Shown: positions 16,539-25,592, numbered from the stretch's first letter. The stretch: 64,000 nucleotides of DNA from Kaistia geumhonensis (GCF_030815145.1 NZ_JAUSWJ010000001.1:2108001-2172000); one strand, 5' to 3'. The notes: generated by a model from the sequence alone, not told the origin. Made by a program: numbers and translations.

Positions 16539-17660
16539 TCAGCCCTCCTTCTGCCAGGCAGCCGTGACGGCAGCTGCGGCCGCGCCGAGATCGACCCTTT
16601 GCCCGAGCTCTTCGAGCGCCGCGCCATAGGCGACGACATTGGCGAGCACCGGCGGGAAGGCGGCGCGGACGCCGGTATGGTCGAAGCGCACCAGCCGATG
16701 CTCGATATCGCCGAAGCCGCGGCCGAGCGAAACGCCAAACCGCGCGGCGGCGTCGATGAGGTCGTCGGCGGCGATGCCCTCCGGGACCGGGGCAGCGGTG
16801 ACGAGGGCCGAGGCGCGCCCGTCGTCGGCGATCCAGGGCGCGACGCCGAGGGCCCTCAGGCCGGCGCGGCTGGCGCGCGCCGCCCTCTGGTGCCGGGCGA
16901 TGCGGGCCGGCAGGCCCTCCGCCTCGAGACGGTCGAGCGCCGCGCCGAGTGCACGGAACTCGAGCGGCGGCGGCGTGCCGGGCAGTGCGCCGCGCCCGCG
17001 ATCGAGCCAGGCTTCCTTGATATCGAGCAGCGACAGCAGCGAGGGCGCCGGCCTCGCCGCATCCGCCATCGCCGAGAAGGCGCGCTGGCTGACGGCGACC
17101 ATCGACAGGCCCGTCGGACCGCCAAGCGCCTTTTGCGGCCCCAGCACGCAGAGATCGATGCCGAGCGCGTCGATATCGAGCGGATGGCCGCCCGCCGAGG
17201 CGACCGCATCGACCACCAGCAGGGCGCCGGCCTCGCGGGCAAGCGATGCCACCTCGTCCAGAGGATTGAGAGACCCGTTCGCGGCCTCGGCATGGACGAC
17301 AGCGACGAGGTCGACCTTGCCCAGCTCAGTGATCGCGGCCGCGACGGCCGCAGCCTCGGCCGGCTGGCCCGGCTCCGCGACGACATCGGTGACCGCCGCG
17401 CCCCCGCGCCTCAGCCAGGCGCCGAAATAGGCGCCATAGGGGCTGGTGACGACATTGACCGCCGCGAGGCCGGGCCGCGCGAGGCTCGCCGCCGCCGCCT
17501 CCAGTGCAAGCAGCGCCTCGGCCTGCACGAAGAGGATGTCGGACGTCGTATCGAACAGGCGCTTCACGCAGTCGGCGAGCCGCCCATAGGCGTTCGCGGC
17601 GACGGGCGGAACGTCGAGCAGCGGATCGAAGATGTCGTGGCTGGCGGAGGGATTGGTCAC
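16539..17660 (-). CDS. Class V aminotransferase (alanine-glyoxylate / serine-pyruvate type)
   Basis: A 373-residue PLP enzyme. The fold-type I signatures are present: VVTSPYGAYFGAWLRRGG, VVHAEAANGSLNPLDEVA, the PLP-nitrogen aspartate in LLVVDAVASAGG, and the Schiff-base lysine in LGPQKALGGPTGLSMV. Relatives transfer amino groups from alanine, serine, ureidoglycine or pyridoxamine to keto acids. It starts with GTG, with GAGG nine bases upstream, 12 bases after the second permease gene. Linked to a PotABCD-type transporter and an M24 hydrolase, it probably deaminates a product of the imported substrate. Confidence 0.84.
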   Translation of the reverse strand: MTNPSASHDIFDPLLDVPPVAANAYGRLADCVKRLFDTTSDILFVQAEALLALEAAAASLARPGLAAVNVVTSPYGAYFGAWLRRGGAAVTDVVAEPGQPAEAAAVAAAITELGKVDLVAVVHAEAANGSLNPLDEVASLAREAGALLVVDAVASAGGHPLDIDALGIDLCVLGPQKALGGPTGLSMVAVSQRAFSAMADAARPAPSLLSLLDIKEAWLDRGRGALPGTPPPLEFRALGAALDRLEAEGLPARIARHQRAARASRAGLRALGVAPWIADDGRASALVTAAPVPEGIAADDLIDAAARFGVSLGRGFGDIEHRLVRFDHTGVRAAFPPVLANVVAYGAALEELGQRVDLGAAAAAVTAAWQKEG

Positions 17661-17672
17661 GTGCGGCGAACC

Positions 17673-18500
17673 TCATCGCGCGCCGGCGCGGGGAGGCCGC
17701 CGGCTGGAGCGGACAATCAGCCCGGCGATGCCGAGCATCAGGAGCGTGAAGACGAAGACGACCGAAGCCGCAGCATAGACCGCCGGCGAGGGGCCGTATT
17801 GCAGGCTGCCATAGAGATAGACCGGCAGCGTGTTGACGCGCGGCGTCGTCAGGAAGGCTGAGACGACGAGATTGTCGAAGGCGAAGGTGTAGGCCATCAC
17901 CGCGCCTGCAGCGAGCGCGGGGGCGACCTGAGGCAGGATCACGAAGCGAAGCGTCTGCCAGCGCGAGGAACCGAGATCGGCGGCCGCCTCCTCCACCCGG
18001 CGGTCGAGCGTCAGCACGCGGGCGCGGATAATGAGCGCGACGACGGCGATCGTCAGCGGCGTGATGCCAGCGACGAGCGTCGCGGTCGAGAGCGGGATGC
18101 GCGTCACGGCATAGAAGAGCAGCAGCGAAACGCCGATCACCGATTCCGGCACGATCAGCAGCACATAGGTGACGCCGGCGAGAAGCCGGCGGACACCGCG
18201 CGCGGGATGGCGCACCATCGCATAGCCGAGCGCGCCGCCGACGCCGACCGAGACGAGCGCGGTCCAGAAGGCGACGACGAAGCTCTGCCCGACCGCGCGG
18301 CGCAGCGAGCGATCGTTCCAGGCGGCCGGAAACCAGTCGAGCGTGAAGCCGGTCCAGGTGGCCGTCTGCTTGTTCACGACGCCGACATTGAAGGAATAGA
18401 CCAGCGCGGCGAGGATCGGCGCGAACAGGAAGATCACGGCCACGACATACCACGCGGCGAGCGCTGTCTCCGGCAGGCGCCGGCGCAGGGCGGCGCTCAT
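17673..18500 (-). CDS. ABC transporter permease, PotC type
   Basis: A 275-residue inner-membrane permease with about six membrane helices. The coupling (EAA) loop is VEEAAADLGSSRWQTLRFVI, which docks on the ATPase. Homology is to PotC/PotI of the spermidine/putrescine family. The start ATG overlaps the stop of the partner permease (ATGA), indicating translational coupling. It acts with the genes at 18497, 19402 and 20505. Confidence 0.9.
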   Translation of the reverse strand: MSAALRRRLPETALAAWYVVAVIFLFAPILAALVYSFNVGVVNKQTATWTGFTLDWFPAAWNDRSLRRAVGQSFVVAFWTALVSVGVGGALGYAMVRHPARGVRRLLAGVTYVLLIVPESVIGVSLLLFYAVTRIPLSTATLVAGITPLTIAVVALIIRARVLTLDRRVEEAAADLGSSRWQTLRFVILPQVAPALAAGAVMAYTFAFDNLVVSAFLTTPRVNTLPVYLYGSLQYGPSPAVYAAASVVFVFTLLMLGIAGLIVRSSRRPPRAGAR

Positions 18501-19399
18501 ACGCCGACCTCGTCGAAGCCCTTGGTGAGGCGGGCGAGCGCCACGACCATGATCGCCACCGCGACAAGCACCAGCACCGCCATGGCCGATCCGAGCGGAT
18601 AGTTCTGCGATTGCAGATATTGCGAGGAGATCGCCTGCCCCATCAGGACGCCGCGGCTGCCGCCGAGCAGCCTGGGAATCACCATCTCGCCCAGCATCGG
18701 CACCGCCGTCAGCAGCACCGCCGTGGCGATGCCGGGGCGCGAGAGCGGCAGCGTCACATGGAGGAAGGTCGAGAAGCGCGAGGCGCCGAGATCGCGGCTC
18801 GCCTCGATCAGCGGTCGCGGGATGCGGTCGAGCACGACGAAGAGCGGCACGATGGCGATGGGCAGATAGGCATAGACCATGCCGATGAAGACGGCGGTCT
18901 GCGTATCGAGAAGGTCGAGCGGCCCTTCATGCAGATGCAGCGCGTTGAGCACGATCTCCGTCGCGCCCCCGCGCGACATCAGCATGTGCAGCGCCATCAC
19001 GCGGATGAGGAAGCTCGAGAAATAGGGAATGAGGATGAGCAGCACGGCGAGCAGGCGCCGCTTCGCCGTATGCCGCGCGATGAAATAGGCGACCGGATAG
19101 GCCGCGGCGAGGCAGAGCGCAGAGGCCGTCACGGCGAAGACAACCGTGCGCAGGAATGTGGCGCCGTAGAATCCGCTGAGCGCCGTGCGGTAGTTGTCGA
19201 GCGTGAACGCGAGTTCGACACCGCCGAAGGTCGAGCGGCCGAACGAGAAGACGACGGTGAAGCCGAGCGGCGCGAGGAAGAACACCGCGAGCCAGAGGGT
19301 CGGCACCGCCGCCAGCACGTGGTCGGCGGCGGATGCCGGCAGCCCCCCGGCGGCGCGGCCGCCGGGAGATCCCGAGTGCTCTGGTGCACGCGTCGCCAC
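18497..19399 (-). CDS. ABC transporter permease, PotB type
   Basis: A 300-residue permease with six predicted helices, beginning with a GTG two bases after the binding-protein gene. The EAA loop is LIEASRDLGASRFSTFLHVT. It pairs with the PotC-type permease at 17673. The first ~30 residues are polar and glycine-rich, and no better start is seen. Like other PotB proteins it has a long periplasmic loop after helix 1. Confidence 0.9.
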   Translation of the reverse strand: MATRAPEHSGSPGGRAAGGLPASAADHVLAAVPTLWLAVFFLAPLGFTVVFSFGRSTFGGVELAFTLDNYRTALSGFYGATFLRTVVFAVTASALCLAAAYPVAYFIARHTAKRRLLAVLLILIPYFSSFLIRVMALHMLMSRGGATEIVLNALHLHEGPLDLLDTQTAVFIGMVYAYLPIAIVPLFVVLDRIPRPLIEASRDLGASRFSTFLHVTLPLSRPGIATAVLLTAVPMLGEMVIPRLLGGSRGVLMGQAISSQYLQSQNYPLGSAMAVLVLVAVAIMVVALARLTKGFDEVGV

Positions 19400-19401
19400 G
19401 C

Positions 19402-20508
19402 TCAGCCGCCGGCCGCCGCCTGGATCTCGGTCTGCACCTGGAGATAGGTGCCGATCGTCTCCGGATTGACGACGAACGAGGTCAGCTTCTTGAAGTCGAG
19501 GTCCTTGCCGCCGAAGATCAGGTCGATGTTCTTGGTGTCGGCGGGGAGCTTCTCCTTGAGGCCGGCCAGCGCCGCCGGGAAGCCGACATATTGCGTCTCG
19601 GCGAGCTGGACTTCCGGCTGAAGCTGATAGGCGAGGAAGTCATAGGCCTGATCGAGGTTCGGCGCGTCCTTGGGGATCGCGTAGTTGTCGACCCAGAGCT
19701 CGCTGAACGGACCCGGCACCACCCATTTCAGCTTCGGATTGAGCCCGATGATGGCGCGCGCGGTGCCGTTGTTGGTCTGCGCCAGCGTGATTGCGCCATT
19801 CGCAACCGCGTTCGGGTCGAGGCCGGAGAACGACTTCACATGCTTCGCCAGCGCCTTGACCTTCTCGCCGGCGGCGCGAATCTCGTCATTGGTCGCCGTG
19901 TTCCAGTCCTTGCCTTCCAGCCAGAGCTGCGGGCCGATCGTCTCCCAGCCGGTATCGGAGAGGCGGATCTTGCCGGTAACGCCGGGCTTGTCGAAGGCCT
20001 TGAAGAAATCGTCCCAGGTGACGATCTCGCCGCCGACCGCCTCCGGGTCGTAGACGACGCCGAGCAGGCCCCAGTCCTTCGGAATGGAGTATTTGTTGCC
20101 GGGGTCGTAGTCGCGGTTCAGCAGGTCCTGGTCGAGCGAGGCAAGGTTCAGCTTCGAATGGTCGAGCTCCTGCAACAGCCCCTTGTCGGCCAGTTGCCTG
20201 ATCCAGCTCGACGAGGGGATCACGAGGTCGAAGCCGGCCCCGGCCGGGCTGTTCAGCTTCGCGAACATCGTCTCGTTGGAATCGTAGGTGGCGATGTTCG
20301 GCGTGACGCCCGACTTCCTGGCATAGCCCTCGAGATTGGCTGTCGAGAAATAGTCGGGCCAGGAATAGATGTTGAGCTCGCCGCCGGCCGCACGGGCGCT
20401 GCCGCCCGGCAGGGTCGTGGCGAGGGCGAGCCCTGCCGGCGCCGCGCCGAGCAGCGCGAGAACGGAGCGCCGGCTTGGACGGCCGCGGAACTTCGGATCG
20501 ACTGTCAT
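19402..20508 (-). CDS. Periplasmic substrate-binding protein, PotD/PotF type
   Basis: A 368-residue extracellular binding protein. The N-terminus FRGRPSRRSVLALLGAAPAG carries a twin-arginine motif (PSRRSVLAL) and a hydrophobic stretch, so Tat export is likely. The mature start GGELNIYSWPDYFSTANLEG is the classic PotD/PotF opening. The polyamine-binding aspartates and tryptophans of PotD cannot be confirmed by eye, so the ligand may differ. Its ATG overlaps the stop of the ATPase gene (ATGA). Confidence 0.9.
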   Translation of the reverse strand: MTVDPKFRGRPSRRSVLALLGAAPAGLALATTLPGGSARAAGGELNIYSWPDYFSTANLEGYARKSGVTPNIATYDSNETMFAKLNSPAGAGFDLVIPSSSWIRQLADKGLLQELDHSKLNLASLDQDLLNRDYDPGNKYSIPKDWGLLGVVYDPEAVGGEIVTWDDFFKAFDKPGVTGKIRLSDTGWETIGPQLWLEGKDWNTATNDEIRAAGEKVKALAKHVKSFSGLDPNAVANGAITLAQTNNGTARAIIGLNPKLKWVVPGPFSELWVDNYAIPKDAPNLDQAYDFLAYQLQPEVQLAETQYVGFPAALAGLKEKLPADTKNIDLIFGGKDLDFKKLTSFVVNPETIGTYLQVQTEIQAAAGG

Positions 20509-21653
20509 CCTCTCAGTCCTTTCACGTCTGGTTCAGCCATGGGTCTCGACACCCGGTTTTCGTCCCGATAGGCACGGGCGGCTTCGGCATCGAAGGTCAC
20601 GAGAACGGGATCGCCCGGCACCAGGGCCGGCGTCGCGGCGGTCGACCGCGCGATGATCGATTCAAAATCGCCGCCGCCCTCGGCGACGGCGCGCAGGCGC
20701 AGCGACGGGCCGATGGCGACGCTGTCGACGAGACGCGCCGCGATGCGGTTCGGCCCGGCTGCGCCCTCGCCTGCCGGCAGGAAGCGTGTCGCCTCCGGCC
20801 GCACGACGACGAGAGCCGCATCGCCCGGCTTCAGCGCGGCATCGGCGAAGCCGGCGGCGATCGGACCATGCGCCGAGTCGAAGGCACCCGGCTGCCCGGA
20901 CCGGACGAAGCGCGCCGGGACCGTATTGGCGCTGCCGACGAAGAGCGCCACCCAGGCATCGGCCGGCCGGTCATAGACCTCGGCGGGCGGCCCTTCCTGC
21001 ACGAAGCGCCCCTCGCGCATGACCGCGAGGCGATCGGCCATGCCGAAGGCCTCCTCCTGGTCATGCGTTACATAGATGAAGGTGGCGCCAAGCTCGCTCT
21101 GCACGCGGCGGAGCTCGCGCTGCATCTCGTCGCGAAGCTTGCGGTCGAGCGCGGCGAGCGGCTCGTCGAGCAGCAGCACCGCCGGATCGGCGGCGAGCGC
21201 GCGGGCGAGCGCGACGCGCTGCTGCATGCCGCCCGAAAGCTGGTGCGGCTTCAGCGCCGCGGCATCGGAAAGGCGCACGAGATCGAGCATGGCGCCAGCC
21301 TTGTTGCGCCGCTCAGCGCGCGAGAGGCCCTGCATGCGCGGGCCATACGCGACATTGTCGAGCACGGAGAGATGCGGGAACAGCGCATAGCTCTGGAACA
21401 CGGTGTTGACCCGCCGACGCTCCGGCGGCAGCGAGGTCACGTCCTCGCCGTCAATGAGGATGCGCCCCGAGTCCGGCGTCTCGAAACCGCCGATGAGGCG
21501 CATCACCGTCGTCTTGCCGCTGCCGGATGGCCCGAGAATGGCGAGGAAATCGCCGCGCGCGACGGATAGGGAGACATCCGAGACGACACGACGTCCGTCA
21601 TAGCTCTTGCTCACGGCGTCGAGGGCGACGGCGGGGTTCGCTGCGGGAGGCAC
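20505..21653 (-). CDS. ABC transporter ATPase, PotA type
   Basis: A 382-residue ATPase with Walker A GPSGSGKTT, the ABC signature LSGGMQQRVALARAL, Walker B VLLLDEPLAALD, a switch histidine in YVTHDQEEAFG, and a C-terminal TOBE regulatory domain. I use the GTG at 21653 (reading VPPAANPAVALDAVSKSYDG), preceded by GAGAGAGACGCC. An ATG at 21767 would add 38 residues unlike the family and would lie inside the dyad at 21739. It is the first gene of a six-gene operon ending with the M24 hydrolase. Confidence 0.88.
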   Translation of the reverse strand: MPPAANPAVALDAVSKSYDGRRVVSDVSLSVARGDFLAILGPSGSGKTTVMRLIGGFETPDSGRILIDGEDVTSLPPERRRVNTVFQSYALFPHLSVLDNVAYGPRMQGLSRAERRNKAGAMLDLVRLSDAAALKPHQLSGGMQQRVALARALAADPAVLLLDEPLAALDRKLRDEMQRELRRVQSELGATFIYVTHDQEEAFGMADRLAVMREGRFVQEGPPAEVYDRPADAWVALFVGSANTVPARFVRSGQPGAFDSAHGPIAAGFADAALKPGDAALVVVRPEATRFLPAGEGAAGPNRIAARLVDSVAIGPSLRLRAVAEGGGDFESIIARSTAATPALVPGDPVLVTFDAEAARAYRDENRVSRPMAEPDVKGLRG

Positions 21654-21738
21654 GGCGGCGTCTCTCTCGGACGGGCAGGCCGTCCATGCGGGGATACAAT
21701 TCTCAATAAGCCAGACGCCGCGTCGCCGCGAGGATGTT

Positions 21739-21766
21739 TGTTCCGCAAATCCGCTTTCGCGGAACA
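21739..21766. promoter_or_regulatory. Long inverted repeat upstream of the PotABCD-type operon
   Basis: TGTTCCGC-N12-GCGGAACA is a perfect 8-base inverted repeat lying between the divergent ATPase gene (start 21653) and the NDH-2 gene (start 21845). The location suits an operator for a dimeric regulator or a leader hairpin for either gene. No regulator gene is adjacent. There is no T tract after it on either strand, so it is not an obvious terminator. Confidence 0.4.
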
Positions 21767-21844
21767 TGGAAATGCCCCCATTGTCTTTGGCGACATGCGA
21801 TGCTGCAAGCGGGCGGCGCGCCGTAGGACGAAGGGACGAACTGG

Positions 21845-23125
21845 ATGGTGGGGGAAGGACGGACGCGCATCGTCGTGACCGGTGGCGGCTTCGGCGGGCT
21901 GGAAGTGGTCCGCTCGCTGCCTCAGGACGGCGTCGACATCACGATCATCGACACGCGCAACCATCATCTCTTCCAGCCCCTGCTCTACCAGGTGGCGACC
22001 GCTTCGCTCACGACGTCCGACATCGCCTGGCCGATCCGCTACCTCTTCCGACGTCGCCCCGAGGTCACGGTGCTGATGGGCCGCGTCACCGGCATCGACA
22101 CCGAGCGGCGCTGCGTCATCGCCGAGGACTGCGAGCCGGTGCCCTATGACATCCTGGTCGTCGCGACCGGAGCACGGCACTCCTATTTCGGCCATGACGA
22201 ATGGGAGCCCTATGCGCCGGCGCTGAAGACGCTCGAGGACGCCACAACGCTCCGTCGACGCATCCTCACCGCCTTCGAGCGCGCCGAGGCCGAGCCCGAT
22301 CCGATCCGCCAGCGGGCGCTGCTCACCTTCGCCATCGTCGGCGGCGGTCCGACGGGCGTGGAGATCGCCGGCGCGGTCGCCGAGTTGGCGCGGGACACGC
22401 TCAAGCACGACTTCCGTCATATCGACACCACCGAGACGCGGATCGTCCTCATCGAGGCAGGGCCGCGCCTCCTCCCCGCGTTTCGTCCTGCGCTCTCCGA
22501 CTATGCGCGCGCGGCCCTCGAGAAGCTCGGCGTCGAGCTCGTCCTCGGCGAGGCGGTGACGCTGTGCGATTCCGACGGCGTCGTCTATGGCGGCGAGCGG
22601 CTCGCTGCGGGCAATATCATCTGGGCGGCCGGCGTTCAGGCCTCGCCCGCCGCATCATGGCTGGGCGCGCCGGCCGACAAGGCGGGCCGGGTCCGTGTCG
22701 AACCCGACCTGACGGTGCCGGGCCACGCCAACATCTTCGCGATCGGCGACACGGTGACGATCGCCGGACCGGACGGGTCGCCGGTCCCCGGTATCGCGCC
22801 GGCGGCGAAGCAACAGGGGCGCTATGTCGCCTCGGTCATCCGGGCCCGCCTCAAGGGGCGAGCGGCGCCGCCGCCCTTCCGCTACCGCCATGACGGCAGC
22901 CTCGCGACGATCGGCAAGCGGCTCGCGGTGGTCGATTTCGGCTGGATCGCGCTGAAGGGTGCGCTGGCCTGGTGGATCTGGGGCCTCGCGCATGTCTATT
23001 TCCTGATCGGCGTCCGCAACCGCGTGATGGTCGCGCTCAGCTGGCTGTGGATCTATCTTCGCAACCAGCGTGGCGCCCGGCTCATCACGCAGCAGAAGGA
23101 CCCCGTCGAAGACGACATCCTCTAG
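21845..23125 (+). CDS. ndh: Type II NADH dehydrogenase (NDH-2)
   Basis: A 426-residue membrane-associated flavoprotein that passes electrons from NADH to quinone without pumping protons. It shows the FAD-binding IVVTGGGFGGLEVVRSL, the family motif NHHLFQPLLYQVATASL, the NADH-binding FAIVGGGPTGVEIAGAVAEL, and the second FAD contact HANIFAIGDT. The quinone-binding PAAKQQGRYVA follows. The C-terminus (WWIWGLAHVYFLIGVRNRVM) supplies the amphipathic membrane anchor. It is a monocistronic gene running divergently from the transporter operon. Confidence 0.93.
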   Translation: MVGEGRTRIVVTGGGFGGLEVVRSLPQDGVDITIIDTRNHHLFQPLLYQVATASLTTSDIAWPIRYLFRRRPEVTVLMGRVTGIDTERRCVIAEDCEPVPYDILVVATGARHSYFGHDEWEPYAPALKTLEDATTLRRRILTAFERAEAEPDPIRQRALLTFAIVGGGPTGVEIAGAVAELARDTLKHDFRHIDTTETRIVLIEAGPRLLPAFRPALSDYARAALEKLGVELVLGEAVTLCDSDGVVYGGERLAAGNIIWAAGVQASPAASWLGAPADKAGRVRVEPDLTVPGHANIFAIGDTVTIAGPDGSPVPGIAPAAKQQGRYVASVIRARLKGRAAPPPFRYRHDGSLATIGKRLAVVDFGWIALKGALAWWIWGLAHVYFLIGVRNRVMVALSWLWIYLRNQRGARLITQQKDPVEDDIL

Positions 23126-23134
23126 GCTCTCGCC

Positions 23135-24388
23135 TCACTCGGCCGGCAGCGGCAGCTTCTCCCATTCGAGGGAATCCGCCCCGGTGACGAGGCCGCCATC
23201 GTCGGTCAGCATCAGCACCAGCCTGAGGCCGTCGGTGACATAGGGATCGTTGGTGAGATTGACGCGCGGATCAGCGTCGGTCGAGACGCCGACGCCCTTC
23301 GCATAGCCGAAATGCGCGACCGCGCCGGCCTTCAGCATGTCCTGGAGCACATAGTCGCGGTCGAAATCGACCTCGGGCCCGATCTTGTGGGTCGTGAGGT
23401 ACCAGGACTTGTCGGTGAGCTCGACGCCGATGTCGCGGCTGATCTGGCCCACCCAGACCTTGAGCCCCTGATAGGTGAGCGGCGTCAGCCAGAAGCGCAT
23501 ATGGTTGCGCTCGTTGATCGAACCGCGCGCCTTCTGGAGCGCGATGTCCTGCTGGCGGCCGAACAGATAGAGCGGGCTCACCGGCGAGGTTTCGTACTGC
23601 GTGCCGACGAGGAACGACTTGGCGGTGTCGACGGCGCTGTGGATGTCGAGCGGCTCGGTCAGGTGCCAGCCGCGATCGACAAATGGAAAGATCGTGTCGA
23701 TGCCGGGACCGATGACGACGAGGTTGAGCGGATCGCCGTTGCGGCTGCCGGAAGCGTCGGTGGTGCAGCAGGGCAGCGCCTCGATCCGCGCCCTGAGGGT
23801 GGGCAGATCGACCTCCTCGGGCGTCTGCCGCGCGAGGAAGCCGACCGTATCGAGCGGCGGCGCCGCATAGGCGGGGCCGGGTACCGGCACGATGAAGCGG
23901 AAGTCGACCTCGTTGCCCCCGTTCAGCATGCCGACCGTGACGAATTTCAGCCCGGTCTCGAGATGGGTGAAGACGAAGCCCGACACCGTTGCCCCGGGCG
24001 CGACGCTCATGCGGATCGCCATGTCCTCGACCCGCTTGGCGTTCTCGACGCTCCTGTCGGGCTCGAGCCGGTCATGGAAGCGATAGGCGACCTCGGCCGG
24101 CGAGAAGTAGGTCTCGTCGGTGGTGATGGGCATGTACCAGAGCGGCGTCGACCCCTTGTTGGCGATCTCGATATGGACGGGCTGGATACCCTTCTCGATC
24201 ATCGGCAGGCCGAAGATGCCTTCCACTTCCTTCGCGCCGGGAACGGCGACGCTGACCGTGATGTCGCCCTTGGACGCGCTCTGCGGCGCGCCGAGCAGCG
24301 TCTTGTCGAACGGCTCCGCCGCGGCGAGGCCGGGCAAGGCGCTCAGCGCAGCCGCCGCGAGGGCGAGGATGGTTCGGCCGATGGTCAT
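23135..24388 (-). CDS. Exported LssY C-terminal-domain protein
   Basis: A 417-residue protein with a signal peptide (TILALAAAALSALPGLAAAE). The second half carries the LssY_C domain: DPLNLVVIGPGIDTIFPFVD, GWHLTEPLD, SPLYLFGRQQDIALQKARGS, and HMRFWLTP. LssY_C occurs fused to membrane phosphatases or, as here, on exported proteins of unknown function. The start at 24388 is chosen because the signal peptide begins there. The first 200 residues form a beta-rich region I cannot assign. Confidence 0.78.
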   Translation of the reverse strand: MTIGRTILALAAAALSALPGLAAAEPFDKTLLGAPQSASKGDITVSVAVPGAKEVEGIFGLPMIEKGIQPVHIEIANKGSTPLWYMPITTDETYFSPAEVAYRFHDRLEPDRSVENAKRVEDMAIRMSVAPGATVSGFVFTHLETGLKFVTVGMLNGGNEVDFRFIVPVPGPAYAAPPLDTVGFLARQTPEEVDLPTLRARIEALPCCTTDASGSRNGDPLNLVVIGPGIDTIFPFVDRGWHLTEPLDIHSAVDTAKSFLVGTQYETSPVSPLYLFGRQQDIALQKARGSINERNHMRFWLTPLTYQGLKVWVGQISRDIGVELTDKSWYLTTHKIGPEVDFDRDYVLQDMLKAGAVAHFGYAKGVGVSTDADPRVNLTNDPYVTDGLRLVLMLTDDGGLVTGADSLEWEKLPLPAE

Positions 24389-24449
24389 GTCGCGTCCCCC
24401 CGAGGATCGGCCGATGAGAGCGCCGCGCGGGCGCGGCGTCAATCGGGCG

Positions 24450-24474
24450 GGAACGGCTCCCGGCGCGGTGCGTT
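24450..24474 (+). promoter_or_regulatory. EcfG-type (general stress sigma) promoter
   Basis: GGAAC (24450-24454), 16 bases, CGTT (24471-24474): an exact match to the EcfG consensus. It lies 38 bases upstream of the start of the acidic 79-residue gene, a normal leader length. ecfG and its regulators are encoded in this window (52.7-54.6 kb). Confidence 0.75.
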
Positions 24475-24511
24475 TTCAGGCGGAGTACCGATTCCAGCCA
24501 AGGAGGCCAGC

Positions 24512-24751
24512 ATGGCTCGAGACGACACCATCCCCGCGAAGGGGCCGCTGATGAACGCCGCCCGCTACGATGTCACCGAAAAGCAGGCTGGCGAGCCGCC
24601 GCGCTATCCTGTCGTGCCGCCGGTCGACGAACGCGCTAATGCGAAATTCCTCGATTCGCTGGTCGACACCGACGGACGCCCGATGAGCGAGGCGAGGCCC
24701 GTCATCGAGCGCGAGGGCATGGACGACGACGAAGACGAGGACGAGCGCTGA
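24512..24751 (+). CDS. Small acidic hypothetical protein under a stress promoter
   Basis: A 79-residue hydrophilic protein ending in a run of acidic residues (MDDDEDEDER). No family is recognised. It has no signal peptide and no cysteine. The ATG at 24512 has a near-perfect AAGGAGG eight bases upstream, and an EcfG-type promoter 38 bases upstream. These two signals make it more credible as a gene than its size would suggest. A small cytoplasmic stress protein is the inference. Confidence 0.7.
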   Translation: MARDDTIPAKGPLMNAARYDVTEKQAGEPPRYPVVPPVDERANAKFLDSLVDTDGRPMSEARPVIEREGMDDDEDEDER

Positions 24752-24758
24752 CGAACGT

Positions 24759-25592
24759 TCAATCGCGGTGCAGCCGCCGCTGCCGCCTGCGGGCGAGCAG
24801 CCGGCGGTGGCGCATGATATCGCCGAGCGACGGCGCAACGAGCGCCGCCAGCACCAGCGCCATGACGACGGCGAAAACGGGGCCGATGCGGCTGAAGCCG
24901 AGCGCTCCCGTGATGCCGCCGGCGACGAAAGCGCCGAGCAGCGAGCCGAGCAGCGCGAGCTTCGGGCGATCGGCTGCTATGGCAGGCCCATCGGAAGCGG
25001 GCCGGAAGCGCAGCACCAGCTCATAGGCGAACTTGCCGATCTCGATGCCGAAATCGGTGACCATGCCCGTGACATGCGTGGTGCGGATGCGCGCGCCGGA
25101 GATCTTGGTCACCGTCGCGTTCTGCAGGCCCATGATGAAGCAGAGCAGAGGGATGGCGAGCGGCTGGATCAGTGCCGTCGGCAGTGTCGGCCCCACCAGC
25201 ACGCCGAACACCAGCAGCAGAGCGGACTCGAGCGCGATCGGCAGCACATATTGCGTGCTGACGTAATGGCGGCGCCCCCAGTTGATCAGGATCGCCGAAA
25301 CCGCGGCGCCGAAGGTGAAGGCGGCGAGCGCGCCGATGCCGATCATCACGAGGGAGCCGAGGCCGAGCACGACGTGATCGGCGATCGCCGCGACGATGCC
25401 CGACATGTGCGACGTGTACTGCCCGACATAGAAGAAACCGCCCGCGTTCACCGCTCCGGCGACGAAGGTCAGCACGAGGCCGAGCTGCGCATCGGTCGTG
25501 CCGTCGCGTTCGGCGGCGACGATCCGGCGCACTGCATGGCGGTAGCTTCGGCCGAAGCGGCGGCCGTCGCGATGGGTGAGAAGTTCGGTCAT
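24759..25592 (-). CDS. YoaK family (DUF1275) membrane protein
   Basis: A 277-residue protein with six to seven hydrophobic segments. The family hallmark is FVAGAVNAGGFFYVGQYTSH, followed by MSGIVAAIAD, and later GLQNATVTKISGARIRTTHV, which matches the conserved second half (TxHxTG). Function is unknown in the family; transport has been suggested. It is a convergent neighbour of the acidic small gene. Confidence 0.85.
   Translation of the reverse strand: MTELLTHRDGRRFGRSYRHAVRRIVAAERDGTTDAQLGLVLTFVAGAVNAGGFFYVGQYTSHMSGIVAAIADHVVLGLGSLVMIGIGALAAFTFGAAVSAILINWGRRHYVSTQYVLPIALESALLLVFGVLVGPTLPTALIQPLAIPLLCFIMGLQNATVTKISGARIRTTHVTGMVTDFGIEIGKFAYELVLRFRPASDGPAIAADRPKLALLGSLLGAFVAGGITGALGFSRIGPVFAVVMALVLAALVAPSLGDIMRHRRLLARRRQRRLHRD

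Noticed and set aside
21761-21785. GGAAC upstream of the NDH-2 gene as a possible EcfG promoter
   Set aside because: Sixteen bases later the sequence is TGTC, not CGTT; no acceptable -10 at 15-17 bases.
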